This document shows, piece after piece, positions 12,401 to 23,250 of a DNA stretch of 64,000 nt. A model generated the notes under the pieces. That model searched no databases. It saw only the letters and a program-made list of their open reading frames with translations, and was not told where the DNA came from. The DNA comes from Ignelater luminosus (taxonomy: Eukaryota > Arthropoda > Insecta > Coleoptera > Elateridae), in NCBI GenBank assembly GCA_011009095.1, contig VTPC01003677.1, positions 186,001 through 250,000 on the forward strand, in the 5' to 3' direction. The position numbers and the translations under genes were made by a program. The first letter of the stretch is position 1. Every line of letters starts with the position of its first letter.

Positions 12401-15400
12401 TTGAATTTCAATAAGGATATTCACTGTTTTTTCTGATATTGTATGTGTTTTTGTGCTCAATAAATATTATCTTGAGCATTCTGCATATGTGGTTTTTACT
12501 ACAATTTTTTCCAGTTTGATTTATAACTATTCAGAACTTTGTTTAATTTGTTTCTAGTATTGTTCTTGATATTTTTTCAAAAGTTTTTTTTCGAGGAAAC
12601 CGTGTAAGGCCCTTGGAATCTTTGATATTCAATAATTACCAAAATAATTTTTTTGGGGCGTATAAAAAACATATAAGTCTAATTTTTTTATTGTCTAGAA
12701 CACTTAAAAAAATATTAGAAAAATCAGCGACATTGATGTCAGGTTTTGTCCGGTTTGGGATGGACGGACTCAGTGTGGAAGAATTGGTGCTACGCATCAA
12801 AATATCACTCTACGTCCACGTCCACCAGAATCTACATCTATGGTAGGAACAAAAAGTTTTAATAAAAAAAGGTCTATTAATTTCCAACTTAAAGTTGTAT
12901 CCTATACAACGATTTTCAACGTAGATGAATTAGGGCAGCTGTTCTCAATCTTTTGTATTTTGTGTTTCCTTTTTTACCTTGAATAATTATGCGCTCCTCG
13001 CATAATATAAAATAGCCCAATATGCGGAAATTTAAACTTGATTTGGCAACGTTGTCGATGTTGTGCAGTCGTGCCATACTATTACGTGATTTAACTGCTA
13101 TCCGAATATTCGCGGCAAATACCAATGAGATTTATATAAACGATGATATCACAAGAAGAGAAAGGGAAAAGCAAAAAAGTATTAGGAAATTTGCGTACTA
13201 GGAAAGAAGTAAAGGAAAGGATGTAAAAATAGGAATGAAGAAGGTTGTAGTAAATGGCACAGAGTGGAGATGGAACAAAGAAGAGGAAATATTAGTAGAA
13301 ACTATAACAAAAAACTAACGGGTAATTCTGGGGATGGAAATACGATGACGGAAATGGTAAAGAAGATTGAATGGAATACAGGAAAACAAGCAGTAAATAA
13401 GTATGAAGAAAAAGCAGCAAATTTAACAAGAAAAACTAAAAAGATAAAGCAGAGTAAAAACATAATAAAAGTTTGTACATGGAACCTTAGAGGTCCTAAT
13501 AAAGTGAGCAAATTAAAACAACTAAATGAAGTAGTAAAGAAATATGGGGTAGATATTGTGGCATTGCAAGAAATGAAGCAAAGAAGTAACAATGCAGTAG
13601 AAATAGGAGATTACGTAATTTTAAGTAGCGGATGTAAGCGGAAGATTTTTGGCATGAGATTTATGGTACATAAAAGATGGAAGAATGTTATAAAGAAATT
13701 TGACGCTGTTTCAAATCGAATGTGCTATATGAGATTGAAAAGAAGATATAGGAATATCAGTTTGATAAATGTGCACGCTTCGAGCGAAGAAAAAGATATT
13801 GAAGAAAAACGTGAATACTACGAACAGTTAGAAAAGGTTTTTACAATGATTCCAAACTACGATTTAAACATAGTTTTAGGAGATTGTAATGCTAAAGTGG
13901 GGCAAAAAGAAATTTACCAAATGGTGATAGGGAAACACAGTCTACATAAAAGTAGTAATCAGAATGGAGAAAAACTAATAGAGTTCGCAATAGAGCAAAA
14001 TTTGAAGATAATGAGAACAGTATTTGCACATAAGAAAATACTCAAAGGCACTTGGAGGTCTCCAGATGGCGAGACACTAAACCAAATAGATCACTGTTTG
14101 GTAAAAAAGCAACAGATAAGTAGTATCCTAGATGTCAGAGTATACAGAGGGGCAGATATAGATTCCGACCACTTTTCTAATGTGATGAAACTGAAAGAGA
14201 ATATATATATAAAAAGAAAAGCAGAAAAAGGAGTAAGATACGATATGGAACTGTTTAATGATAGAAAAGTAGTTAGGAATTACCAGGAACTCATTGAACA
14301 GAAGCTGGTAGAAGGAATAAACGAAAACAATATAAATGAAAAATGGGAAAGAGTGGAAAAAGCTGTTTTATATAGAGCGAGGTGTATAGTAAAAAGAGTA
14401 GAAGGTAGCAAGAAAGAAAAATGGTTTGATGAAGAATGTAGAAAGTGTTTAAACGAGATGAGAAAAGCAAAATTAAAATTACTAAACAATCCTTCAGAAG
14501 GTAACCAACAGGTATGGAAAGAAGCTAGAAAGAAAGTTAAAAAGGTATGTAGAAAAAAAAAAGAAATTCTTAGAGAAAAAAAATATAAAGGATGGAAAAG
14601 AAATTTTCAAGAAAAGATAGTAGATGATTTTATAAAGAAATAAGAAAAGAAAGAAAAGGATATCAAACAAAAACACTTTATTGAAGACAAAGAAGTAAAC
14701 CTAATAGATGATATAGAAGAAGTAAGGGTAAGATGGAAAAAATATTTTCAAGATGTATTTGGAGAAGATCCTAGTGACGATCAATAACAAAGTAAAAAAG
14801 AGAGTGGTGAAGAAAGGAATGAAACACAAGCAGAGGAGAAAAAAATAAAAAAAAGCTATAATGGGTTTAAAACAAACAAGAATCCAGGAGAAAATAGTAT
14901 TAGTGCAGAAATGATTAAGTTTGGAGGAGAAAGATTACAGCAGGAAATTATAGAAATAATAAAAATAGTATGGGACACAGAAGAAATGACAAAGAGATGA
15001 GAAGAGGCAGCGATACATCTATTTCTGAAAGGAGGGGATAGCAAAAAGTGTGAAAATTATAGGGGGTTTGCACTTCTAAATATAGTATATAAAGTACTAG
15101 CCATACTAATAAAAGATAAGTTACAAGCACATATGGAAGAAGTAACAAGAGACTATCAGGCCGGTTTCAGAAAAGAAAGATAAGTTATAGATCAAATTCA
15201 CATAGTATAGCAAATACAAGAAGCCTCTATCGAACATAGAATAGGTCTCTATATCGTTTTTATTGATTTTACCAAAGAATACGATAAGATAAAACGAGAC
15301 CAAGTGTACAATATACTTAGAAAATTTAACATTCCTCCTAAACTAATTAAACTGGTTAAGATGACACTAAACAGTACCCGATATAAGGTAAAAGTAAATG

Positions 15401-18400
15401 GAACATTAACAGACAGCTTCCCAGTAAATAGAGGTTTACGACAAGGCGACCCACTATCAAACAGTTTTATTCAACTTCGTTCTAGAGAAGATGATAAGAG
15501 AAAGCAAAGTACAGACAGAGAAAACAATTTACAACAGGAGTCATCAGTGTATTGCATACTCTGACGATGTGGCTATACTAACAAGAACAAAACATTAACT
15601 TACCGGGGCTATAAAAAATTTACAGAGAGCAGGTGTGAAGGTGGGTTTAAAAATGAACAGCAACAAAACAAAATATATGGAGATGGGAACAACATGGAGA
15701 AGAGGAAAAAGTAACAAAATAGTGTTAGACGAAGATCGAGACCTAGAAAAAATGGAAATTCTTTGAGTGGACAAATACAAATACTTGGGGTCTATTATTT
15801 ATGAAACAGGGGAAAATAAAGGAGAGATTAATAAAAGAATTTAAAAAGGCTCCTCATGTGTAAGTGCTTTGATAAAAACACTGAGATCCAAAATAGTGTC
15901 GAGGAAACCAGAGTTAAGAGAAACAGAAGTCAAATTTCAACAAAGTTCTTACAGTAGATGAAATAGTCCTATTGGCATCGTACAAAGTGGCTTATAAAAT
16001 AGCCAAATGTAGAAAGCCACATGCGATTGCAGAGCTACTTATTCTACCAGTTGCTACAGACATTGTAGAAACGATGTTTGATGAAAGCTATGCTAAACAA
16101 TTTAAGAAGATTCTTCTGTCAGACGATACAATTTGCTGAAAAATTAACGATATATTTGTGAATATTTAGCACCAGCTTCAATCTGAATTAGTTGGGAAAT
16201 TATTTGCTATAAACTTGATGAAGCAACAGACAGCAGTAACGATTCCCACTTGATTTGCTATGTCAGATTTTGTCAGGGTGCTACAATAGTTGAATTCTTT
16301 CTATTTTGCAAACCTACAAAAGAAAGAGCAACTAGTATCGAGTTGTTCAGAATTACAAATGATGCTGTTGTCAGCGCTAACTTGTAGTGAAAAGATTGTG
16401 TTGGAGTTTGCACCGATGCGATGGAGCTCAAGCTATGTCTGGTAGATATAACAGTTTACAAGCACTCGTGAAGAAGGATTCTCCAGGCGTAGTCTAAACA
16501 CCCTGATTCACCAGAAAGCTTTTCGCTAAGTTTTGGACTAAATATTGTTTTGACAATAGTTATTGATATAGTTAATTAAGCCAGACCTCTAGAATCAAGG
16601 ACTTTTGCTGCTCTTTGTGAAGATGTGGGAGCTGAACGTAAATCATTGTTATTGTATTCTTCGTTCAGATGGTTGTCACGCGGTAAGGTGTTTAAGCGCG
16701 TCTACGAACTGAGAAATGAAGTAGCGATATTCTTAAGTAATAGAAAAGAAAAATATTTGTTCGAAAGAGAAACCGTAGAAATAATAATAAGAAATAAGAA
16801 CAAGTGATATGGGACTAGTAGATTGTTAAATTTGCATAGACCACAAGTTTGCTTTTAAAGTTCTAAATTGTAAAGGCATAGCTAAAAGCAGTATCAGATA
16901 GTTTATCAAGAAACGAAAAATCAGAGCCAGAAGATGAGGTTTTAGTAAACTGTCAGAGTGTTGCAGGTGTCCATGGACGAAATATTACGACCATCCCCAA
17001 AGGCTATTATTATGTAATGAATGTCCGCAAACTCTTGAATAATCTTAACTTACTATTAGTTATTTTAAAGGTAGCGATATTATTTCAATGTAGCACCACT
17101 TCTAATATAATTAGATAATAACAAAAAGTAGTTTGTTTCCTGCAGCATAACAATAGAACATTTTTTTCCACAATCAAATTAAACATAACAATCTTGATAT
17201 TTATTTTACTTGCTTGTTATGCAACAATTACATCATTTTAAGATAAATTTACACATCGTTGCATTCTAGAAGGACAAATAACTAAACCAATTTAGAAAGC
17301 ATAGTAAGTATCATTACTAAAGACATGTCCCACTTTTATTCCAATTAACAAAGTAAGCTAATAAAAATAAAATTTTTATTCTTACCTTAAGTATCGATGG
17401 ATATAATGCAGAAGAATGTTAAATTTACTTCCTTTGGAAGCAGCTCTCATGAAATTATAAGTAATCAACAATCCACTTAATAACAGAAACGTATCGACAG
17501 CAATAGTTGCTGAAAACATGAACATGTTTCCTTCGCTATTTAACCACTAAAACAAAATTAAAATTAAGTTTGCTTTATTCTTTTACTGTATACACTTACG
17601 TTAAAATGATAAAAAGTATTTCTAATTGGATGACCAAACTGAATACTATATCGATGATCTAAAATAATCCACATGGTACTTATTACCCTGAGACCGTGTA
17701 AACAGGAAATTTCATTTGGACCACAACCTGTTTTCAACAAATTTCTTCCATTTGTCAATAAAGAAAATGATGTTAAAATAGTGTGATACGGTTCTGCAAA
17801 TTTAAATCAATAAAAACTAAATTTAATAGAAAATTCGATAGATACAAACTTTTTTTCAAATAATAAATAACAACATCATAAGCTGTTGAAAGAACCACCA
17901 TCCATAGGATTACACCAAAAACTGATCTAAAATCAAATTTTAATATTAGCTTTTTAAGATTATTTCTCTAACTAAGTCATTACATAGTTACAATGCTTCC
18001 AGTATCTAGTTTCGATTGGTCAACTTTAATTTGGCAAGATGTATTATCGAAAGTAATATCTAAATCATTCTCAGCATAAATAATTTGCATTTCTGTAGAT
18101 GAACAACCTGATGGAAAGCATTTAGCAATTTGTATTTCAGATTTACTATCATCCGGCGTGATTCTTGGTTTTCGTGCTAATAATTCAGCTTGTCCCTTTT
18201 TCTAAATGATTATATAAAGTAAATAATTTCTAATTAATTCAATGAAAACTTACTGCTGTAGAAGCTTTTTGCAATTGTTTAGTATCAAAATTAATCAGCG
18301 TTTTGCCTAAACAATACTTCCCAAGGATGTTTGTACCATCTTTGGAATACTTAACATTTATACATTCATCGAATGATCCTAAGTCGAAAACATTCCCATC

Positions 18401-18695
18401 TAGGATACCAGAAGGGGGGATTTTTACTCCAGCATCATACACTAAAAATAATTATTATTGTCGCTTTTAAAATAATGCAAAAAGATTATTAATTACTTAC
18501 TTCGTAAGGCCCACGTTTCTTGTAATGTTAGGGATTCAGTATACAATAAAATATGACGTTCACACTGAGGGGATATTCCTGTGTTACCATTTTTTTAAAA
18601 ATGTTTCCACTTTATTTGCAAAATTAATTTTTAAATCGTAACAATATATAGGAGACACAAAAAGTATAATACTTGTTAGATATAAATAAAACATC
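3496..18695 (-). CDS. NRF-6-like acyltransferase-3 membrane protein, 12 exons
   Basis: Multi-pass membrane protein of the nose-resistant-to-fluoxetine family: an N-terminal NRF domain followed by an acyltransferase-3 domain. The family is proposed to act in lipid or small-molecule handling at epithelial membranes. Exons in transcript order: 18695-18501, 18441-18254, 18201-17994, 17926-17850, 17793-17600, 17546-17386, 4752-4578, 4512-4319, 4257-4119, 4060-3877, 3814-3672, 3615-3496 (stop TAG). Every junction has GT/AG and keeps phase. Landmarks are a signal peptide (MFYLYLTSIILF), ISPQCERHILLY, SCLHGLRVISTMWIILDHRY, DTFLLLSGLLITYN, IPQTWYLSLDMQLF and RAAPWLIGIILGYF. Exon 1 holds an A7 run (near 18586-18592) that shifts the frame. 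The exon total is 1978 nt, exactly one base more than 659 codons, so this is either an assembly error or a disabling allele. Intron 6 is 12.6 kb and full of transposons. Confidence 0.9.
5239..6244 (-). mobile_element. MITE (outer copy), split by an inner copy
   Basis: Terminal inverted repeats TGCCCGGTTTCTGAAAG flank the copy, with a TTA target duplication at 5236-5238 and 6245-6247. This fits a PIF/Harbinger-type MITE. The body is the reverse complement of the copy at 51133-51626. It is interrupted at 5368-5861 by a second copy in the opposite orientation. Without the insert, its CAAG duplication, and a small duplication of the terminal CAGAAACCGG at the right end, its length matches the 494-bp unit. 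Confidence 0.85.
5368..5861 (+). mobile_element. MITE (inner copy), 494 bp
   Basis: Complete 494-bp unit starting TGCCCGG and ending CCGGGCA, nearly identical to 51133-51626 and the same length. It sits inside the outer copy at 5239-6244, flanked by CAAG on both sides (5364-5367 and 5862-5865). The opposite orientation of the two copies gives a roughly 1-kb region rich in long inverted repeats. Confidence 0.88.
6248..8100. other. Intronic spacer, nothing recognised
   Basis: AT-rich sequence inside intron 6. The minus-strand open frame at 7148-7348 has no recognisable motif and looks like chance. No repeat structure was identified. Confidence 0.4.
8110..9100 (-). pseudogene. LTR-retrotransposon gag/protease remnant
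   Basis: Read on the minus strand in shifting frames. A zinc-knuckle-like CSRCGKKGIMSRDC occurs near 8770-8815 (CX2CX9C, lacking the usual His). About 60 codons later comes a retropepsin-like segment (IRALVDASSVASF near 8625) where the usual DTG/DSG is DAS. Frameshifts and stops break it. The order knuckle then protease fits a Ty3/gypsy gag-pol junction. Short and damaged, so the family assignment is tentative. Confidence 0.5.
9400..12240 (+). mobile_element. Degraded element of a YqaJ-nuclease protein family
   Basis: A series of broken plus-strand frames that read like one large protein. 9820-9900 has PFTFPQVVEVLPCPACKTAG, a Cys-pair segment. 11106-11400 has MCHIFGEHGKCKKYFSDSC and, in another frame, CINYAKRRSYLRQVDAAALAFN. 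11711-12053 carries a YqaJ-like nuclease domain. This order (His/Cys-rich middle, RRSY...AFN segment, YqaJ exonuclease) is familiar from multi-copy arthropod proteins that behave like mobile elements; I cannot name the family with certainty. Termini are not identified. It lies inside intron 6, in the orientation opposite to the host gene. Confidence 0.5.
11711..12053 (+). pseudogene. YqaJ-type recombinase/nuclease domain
   Basis: The YqaJ family belongs to the PD-(D/E)XK nuclease fold and is related to lambda exonuclease. The segment reads ECELFVF...FCASPDGVV...GLLEIKCRN, giving the Asp (SPDG) and the Glu-X-Lys (EIK) of the active site with normal spacing. It continues to KNHKYFRQVVIQLYCADEK, matching the NHxYxxQVQGQL helix of the family. 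The open stretch starts before the first ATG at 11805, so it is an internal piece of a larger broken protein. Catalytic residues are intact even though upstream frames are not. Confidence 0.65.
12241..13149. other. Intronic spacer, nothing recognised
   Basis: AT-rich sequence between the YqaJ element and the LINE. The small open frames at 12613-12846 (plus) and 12916-13125 (minus) show no domain signature. Confidence 0.4.
13264..14643 (+). CDS. LINE endonuclease ORF (459 aa)
   Basis: The endonuclease domain nicks target DNA to start target-primed reverse transcription. Catalytic motifs of the exonuclease/endonuclease/phosphatase fold appear in order: CTWNLRG (about residue 70), LQEMK (Glu, about 101), NVHASSEE, LGDCNAKVG (about 206), an NQIDHCL segment (about 276) and SDH (about 307). 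The C-terminal third is Lys/Glu-rich and helical. The ORF is uninterrupted, unlike the reverse transcriptase after it, and ends at TAA 14641-14643. In an intact element it would continue into the reverse transcriptase, so this stop is probably a mutation. The ATG at 13270 region is preceded by a purine-rich leader. Confidence 0.8.
   Translation: MEMEQRRGNISRNYNKKLTGNSGDGNTMTEMVKKIEWNTGKQAVNKYEEKAANLTRKTKKIKQSKNIIKVCTWNLRGPNKVSKLKQLNEVVKKYGVDIVALQEMKQRSNNAVEIGDYVILSSGCKRKIFGMRFMVHKRWKNVIKKFDAVSNRMCYMRLKRRYRNISLINVHASSEEKDIEEKREYYEQLEKVFTMIPNYDLNIVLGDCNAKVGQKEIYQMVIGKHSLHKSSNQNGEKLIEFAIEQNLKIMRTVFAHKKILKGTWRSPDGETLNQIDHCLVKKQQISSILDVRVYRGADIDSDHFSNVMKLKENIYIKRKAEKGVRYDMELFNDRKVVRNYQELIEQKLVEGINENNINEKWERVEKAVLYRARCIVKRVEGSKKEKWFDEECRKCLNEMRKAKLKLLNNPSEGNQQVWKEARKKVKKVCRKKKEILREKKYKGWKRNFQEKIVDDFIKK
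14644..15850 (+). pseudogene. LINE reverse transcriptase, interrupted by stops
   Basis: Continues the protein of the preceding ORF after its stop. Stops interrupt it near 14785, 14997, 15181 and 15208. An open stretch at 15304-15564 holds the finger-palm region ending in GLRQGDPLS. A frame change then leads to AYSDDVAIL at about 15550-15580 and to a thumb-like segment with KYLGSIIYETG near 15780. The motif order is normal for a LINE reverse transcriptase, but the enzyme cannot be made as a single chain. Confidence 0.75.
15930..16805 (+). pseudogene. hAT transposase fragment (ZBED/FAM200-like)
   Basis: Broken frames that match the ZBED5/FAM200/SCAND3-type hAT transposase in order: SYKVAYKIAKCRKPHAIAE, LSDDTIC, a CYVRF segment, FFLFCKP, DCVGVCTDA (the CTDGA motif) and, at 16600-16740, LCEDVGAERKSLLLYSSFRW followed by LSRGKVFKRVYELR. 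The Trp-rich YSSFRWLSRGK segment is diagnostic. Several stops and lost bases make it dead. It abuts the LINE end near 15930, so one may have inserted into the other. No terminal repeats were seen. Confidence 0.75.
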
Positions 18696-20439
18696 TTATC
18701 ACAACTAAACGTTCTGATTTAAAACGACGGCCTTTTATTGAACTCGAATTTGTTATCACAAAATCTTTTAGAGATATGAATTTATTGTGATTTAATTACC
18801 TGCTTGACTTTTATCTTTTAATATATAATTATGCAAAAAAATAATTTCAACGTAAAACAACATTTATTAAAGGTGAATGAACTTCATTTAATTAATTTTT
18901 TCATTTGTAATACGGGTATTTTAAATTTTTCAAACCCGCCAAGAAACATCTTCACGTTAATACATAAAACCACACAAGAATAATAATAGTGAAGTCGCAC
19001 CGTTGCGGTTGGAATTATTTGATAACCAGGTGAAGTTATTAAATATAATTGTGTTGTAGTATTTGTTGTTCCTTTAATAAAATCCTACGTCATTCAAACA
19101 AGTTTTTTTCTGAGTTGTTTCCAGTGTGAAGGTTGATTATCGTTGGATGCGTAAATCACAGTCTTAGTAAATTAGAATTAATAATGCTGCACTTCGATTT
19201 GGAATTTATAAACTAAATTTTGGGTTTGAAAGAATTCCATTGCACCAACTAACAAGATAGATAGAAAGAGAACACGTAAATGTTGAAAGAGGAATGTAAG
19301 AGCCAGTTTTACGAAATGTGGTTTCGATAATATTGAAAACGAGAAAGTATGCACTTACATGTTTGTTTGATTTTTGTATTTTCATTGAATATTTTAAATG
19401 TAAATTAGACAAACTATAACAAAAATTTAAATTAAATTTAGTAATATAAAATTAAAAAAATAAAGTTTTGCTTTACATTTTATTATTTATTTTCCGAAAA
19501 TGTAAATACTTATAGTTATAAGTTACAAAAAAAGCTGGTAATTTCAATTAGAATGTTGATTTTAAATTGAGGTTATGTTTTACAACGATTTTACATATTC
19601 TGATTATCTATATGAAAAAAAGCCGCTGCCGTGCTGAGCGTGCAAATTACAGATAAGAGTTTTATAAAACAGTAAACACATGGTTACAGAAATACCACCT
19701 ACATGGATTTGTTTCGACCATACAATTGGTATTATTAGGCATTGTATTTTTGTTTTTAATTTTATATTCGATCAAAACCAAGATTTTATTTCTTAATATT
19801 TAAAAAGTGTCATCACCGACAATCTACAAAGGGTTTCTTCCTATAATCTGGTACACACTGTCAGGTCTTTATTTTTTATACAGAGTATTAATTTTTGTAA
19901 ATTATCGTGTCTACTATAAACATGTATTAAACACAAAATTTCCATTATCAGATTCAATAGTAGATCGTTCCGTAATTAATTATTTACATAACTTTTAGTC
20001 AGCAGATTCATTATTATTGCAATTGAAAGATAGTTGGTCTGGAGTGACAGTGTCAGTGTCAGTTTTACTGCCAACAAAGAAATTCACTTCCTACGACGAC
20101 CAACGCTTAATAAATTCTCCGTGCGACTCCATCTAGACCACCCTTTTTCCGGACTATACAGGTACTCAAAATCCTTAGAAATTTATCTAACATAAAACAT
20201 TTTACATTATAAGGTATACTACACATTGTCTGTTGTGTACGACTTGCCGTACAGTGCGGACGCGTGATCGCTGGTATGTAGAGCTCCGTCCTCCGTGTTG
20301 CGTAAAGTGAGCTCTTTTCAGAGCTATTCCTAACCACGTTTGTCTGCTAACACGATGCTAACGTAAATTAAAGATTTTCCGCACAAAGACTTTGACGTTT
20401 CGTCCCAGAACTACACAAACAAACAACCGAAAAACTGGG
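18696..20439. other. Upstream region of the NRF-6-like gene; no other gene seen
   Basis: AT-rich sequence 5' of the minus-strand gene, expected to contain its 5' untranslated region and promoter. I could not identify a convincing core promoter or further exon. A GTGTCAGTGTCAG microrepeat at about 20049-20062 may belong to the 5' region of the LINE that follows. Confidence 0.35.
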
Positions 20440-20978
20440 TAATTACCTAACCACATCTGTCAGTTCGAGAATAAGAACCAGCGACCCGATAACCGGAGAA
20501 AATCCCAATACTACAAATGATGAATACACAAAAGTGATACACAAGAAATCCCGAAAGAGAACTCGACAAGAGTCCATCGAAAACAGCGAAGTCGCTACCG
20601 AAAACAGATTTACCATCCTTCCGGACGAAAGCTTGGAAAACGATGGATGATGTTGCCGCAAGCCAATTCCCAAAGAAAACACCATCACAGAAGCAGCTTG
20701 AACCAGTCTCGGAAAGTCGGCGTTCGAATCCAACAGCATGTTCACCGTCAAGTCCGCCCAGTCTTCCGCTCCCCCCCACTACAAGATTTCCCGCATTAAA
20801 AATCCAACAACAATAGTTCCCCTTTTCCCACCCGGCTACTAGGAAACGTCTCCAACACCAAGCACTCTACGATTCTAAAGAAGGTACTATACATCGCCCT
20901 TAGTGTTCCTTACAATCGAGATATTACAAGCGCCTTCCTAGCGCTGCTATCAGAGATCTTAACCCTCTTGGAAAGCTA

Positions 20979-21449
20979 ATGGACAGGCGACTTAGAAAAT
21001 CAAGCTCCTTACTCATCGTTCTGTGGGATGCCAACGGCCTCGAGGGAAAGAAATCCCAACTCTTGGAATTTGCTAAACGACATGACCTCGATGCCATCCT
21101 CGTCTGTGAAACTTATGTTAGCCAATCGGAGCTGAGGATCCCCAACTATACATTATACCACCATGGTCGACTGCGCGACAAAAGTGGAGGTACACCCGTA
21201 TACATTCACACAAACCTAGACCATTTTCCTGGCTCTACCCACGACCTGAACCATGCAGAGACCACTTCCATCTTCGTGAATATGGCAAACATCAGTTCTT
21301 TAAGACTGACGACAGTCTACTGCTCTTTAAACCACTCCCTGACCGACGACGACTTAAACACACTACTGATAACAACGACCAAGTGGAGACGTCAACGCCA
21401 AGCATCAGTCCTAGAACAGCATATTAGCAAACCCCAAGGGCAACGCTGA
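20979..21449 (+). pseudogene. Jockey-like LINE endonuclease, N-terminal part
   Basis: Apurinic-endonuclease-type domain beginning LLIVLWDANGLEGKKSQLL, then ILVCETYV (Glu of the LxET motif), LYHHGRLRDKSGGTPVYI and TTVYCSLNHSLTDDDL. The QxxH/GDxNAKH segment follows in another frame (about 21430-21560, with the SDHN-like segment near 21590), so the domain is split by a frameshift near 21390. Confidence 0.7.
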
Positions 21450-21749
21450 CCAAGACGACATCGCTGTGGTGAGTTCACAAGCCCCAACCTTTTTCGGAAA
21501 CGGCCGCCCGGACGTGCTAGACATCGCTGTCATGAAAAACCCTGAGGTTGGCCTACGATATTACTTACTACTGTTAGTGAACTAGACTCTGACCATAACC
21601 TCATGTTACTACACCTCGAGAACTTCAAAGATATTTTCTTTAAAGGCAGGTCTATCACATCCTGGCCTGTATTCCACAACAACTTACAAAGCAACTACGG
21701 CAGAATACGTATCATTATAACCTCGACAAGCTAGAAGACGCGGTCGAGT

Positions 21750-23250
21750 ATCTGACAACCCACATCCAAGAGTCTCTGCAGTTCGCGTCCAATCCCAGAG
21801 CTGTTCCAGACGGTATAAATCCTCTTCCTCCGGCCATCAAAGACCTTATACGTACAAGAAATGGAATCCGCCTGCGATGGCAGAACACGCTACACCCAGA
21901 CGATCGGAAAGAGTTAATTTGTCTAAACAACCAGATCCGTTCAGAGATCAGAGAGCATAGAAACACCACTTGGTCTGAAAAACTCTTATCTGTAAACGCT
22001 CAGGACAACTCACTATAAAGAATAGTGAAATGCCTGAAGACCAAAAAGCAGCAGGTTTTACCCATCCCTGACTAGAAGCGACTGCTATACTCAAACGAGG
22101 AACGCAAATAACATCGAGCGACAATGTAGTCCCAACTATGACAACATTGACGTCCATCTTGTCGCCAGCGTCAACGGGAACGTAAGGGATAGACTGCAAG
22201 CCAAAGACGAAGATCCATCCCTAATTCCAACTTCTCCCGACGAGGTTAGCCGACTGATCCGGGCCACCAAACTCAAGAAAGCGCCAAAACCCGATGGGAT
22301 CACTAACACGGCACTAAAGAGGTTACCAAAGAAAGTAATCGTCGCCTTGGTGGACATTATAAACGCCATATTGAGACTCCACCATTTTCTTGCCCAATGG
22401 AAAACCGCTGATGTTATAGGGGCGTGACCGCATTGGTTCATTTTTCTTGACGTTTTCAAGGTTTTTGACAAGGTGTGGCACCCCGTCCTCCTTCACAAGA
22501 TGGTTCAAAAGAATGTCGACATCAAGCTCGTAAAGCTCATTGCTTCCTACCTGCACAATCGGCCATTTCGCGTCAAGTTCCAGAACGTCGGATCTTCAAA
22601 AAGAAGAATTACAACCGGGGTTTCTCAAGGGTCCTTAAAATCACCCGCACTATACTCTATATTCGTCTCAGATCTACCTACTTTAGAAGGCACCTACAAG
22701 GCATTCTACGCAGACGACACGGCTGTATGGACCCCTCCAGAGACTCCCAGAAGTCTGCATTAAGCCGCAGAAACTATAGGCAATTGGTTGCTTACTTAGA
22801 GGATCAAGATAAACACAGAGAAGAATGCCACTGTCTTAAAAACAAGAAGATGCCCCCCACAGCTGGACCAGATCCTGATCCACAACCGACCCATTCCTTA
22901 GGAAGACCATACAAAATACCTGGACGTGATACTCGACAAGCGACTAGCATGGAAGAAACATACAGACTGTGCCAAGAAAGCAAACTACTGTTATACAAAA
23001 CCACCATCAGATCAATTATAACCTCCACTTGGGGATACGCGGCGAAGATGCACATTAGCACGCTGCAAGTGATAAAAAACAAAGCCTTACTGATGATATT
23101 CAATGCGTCGTGGAACATCAGAAACGTCAACCTACATCGCGACGCAAATATACCACCCATCAAACAATTTATAACTTCCGCTGCCGAAAAACTATACCAA
23201 AACATGCCGGCATCCACGAACTCCTTTAATAAATACCCTCGGCAACTATG
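21750..23250 (+). pseudogene. Jockey-like LINE reverse transcriptase
   Basis: Frames read VHLVASVNGNVRDRLQ, KKAPKPDGITNTALKRLP (22280-22330), then after a deletion VFKVFDKVWHPVLLHKM (22455-22500), GVSQGSLKSPALYSIF (the QG.. motif) and FYADDTAVW (22705-22735), which carries the active-site YADD. The 22475-23251 frame covers the post-RT region. Loss of the segment between the first motif and the FDKVW motif makes the enzyme incomplete. Confidence 0.75.

Larger units (their letters stand above)
13150..15930 (+). mobile_element. RTE-like non-LTR retrotransposon (LINE)
   Basis: One protein order is visible: apurinic-type endonuclease (13264-14643) followed by reverse transcriptase (about 14700-15850). 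The coding strand is strongly purine-rich. The reverse transcriptase part is broken by single stops, but motifs can be read: CENYRGFALLNIVYKVLA, DYQAGFRKER, IVFIDFTKEYDKIKRDQ, NRGLRQGDPLS and AYSDDVAIL (the YxDD box). The endonuclease resembles the craniofacial-development-protein-2-like proteins that are RTE-clade endonucleases. No clear 3' tail repeat was found. It sits in intron 6 in antisense orientation to the host gene. Confidence 0.8.
4753..17385 (-). other. Intron 6 of the NRF-6-like gene, 12.6 kb
   Basis: The flanking exons join in phase (HRYLR then LTPVLAVV), so this whole stretch is intronic. The gene's other introns are about 50-120 bp. Its size is explained by the transposon debris listed separately. 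The pieces at 4753-5238, 6248-8100, 12241-13149 and 16806-17385 hold no element or gene I can recognise. Confidence 0.85.

Noticed and set aside
19206..19412. Candidate first exon of the NRF-6-like gene
   Set aside because: A signal peptide ATG at 18695 directly precedes the NRF domain, so a more distant coding exon is not needed and this frame has no donor fitting the gene.
20443..20779. Two overlapping minus-strand frames of 102 and 110 codons
   Set aside because: They lie antisense to the first ORF of the Jockey-like LINE; hydrophobic composition arises from the complement of a polar sequence.
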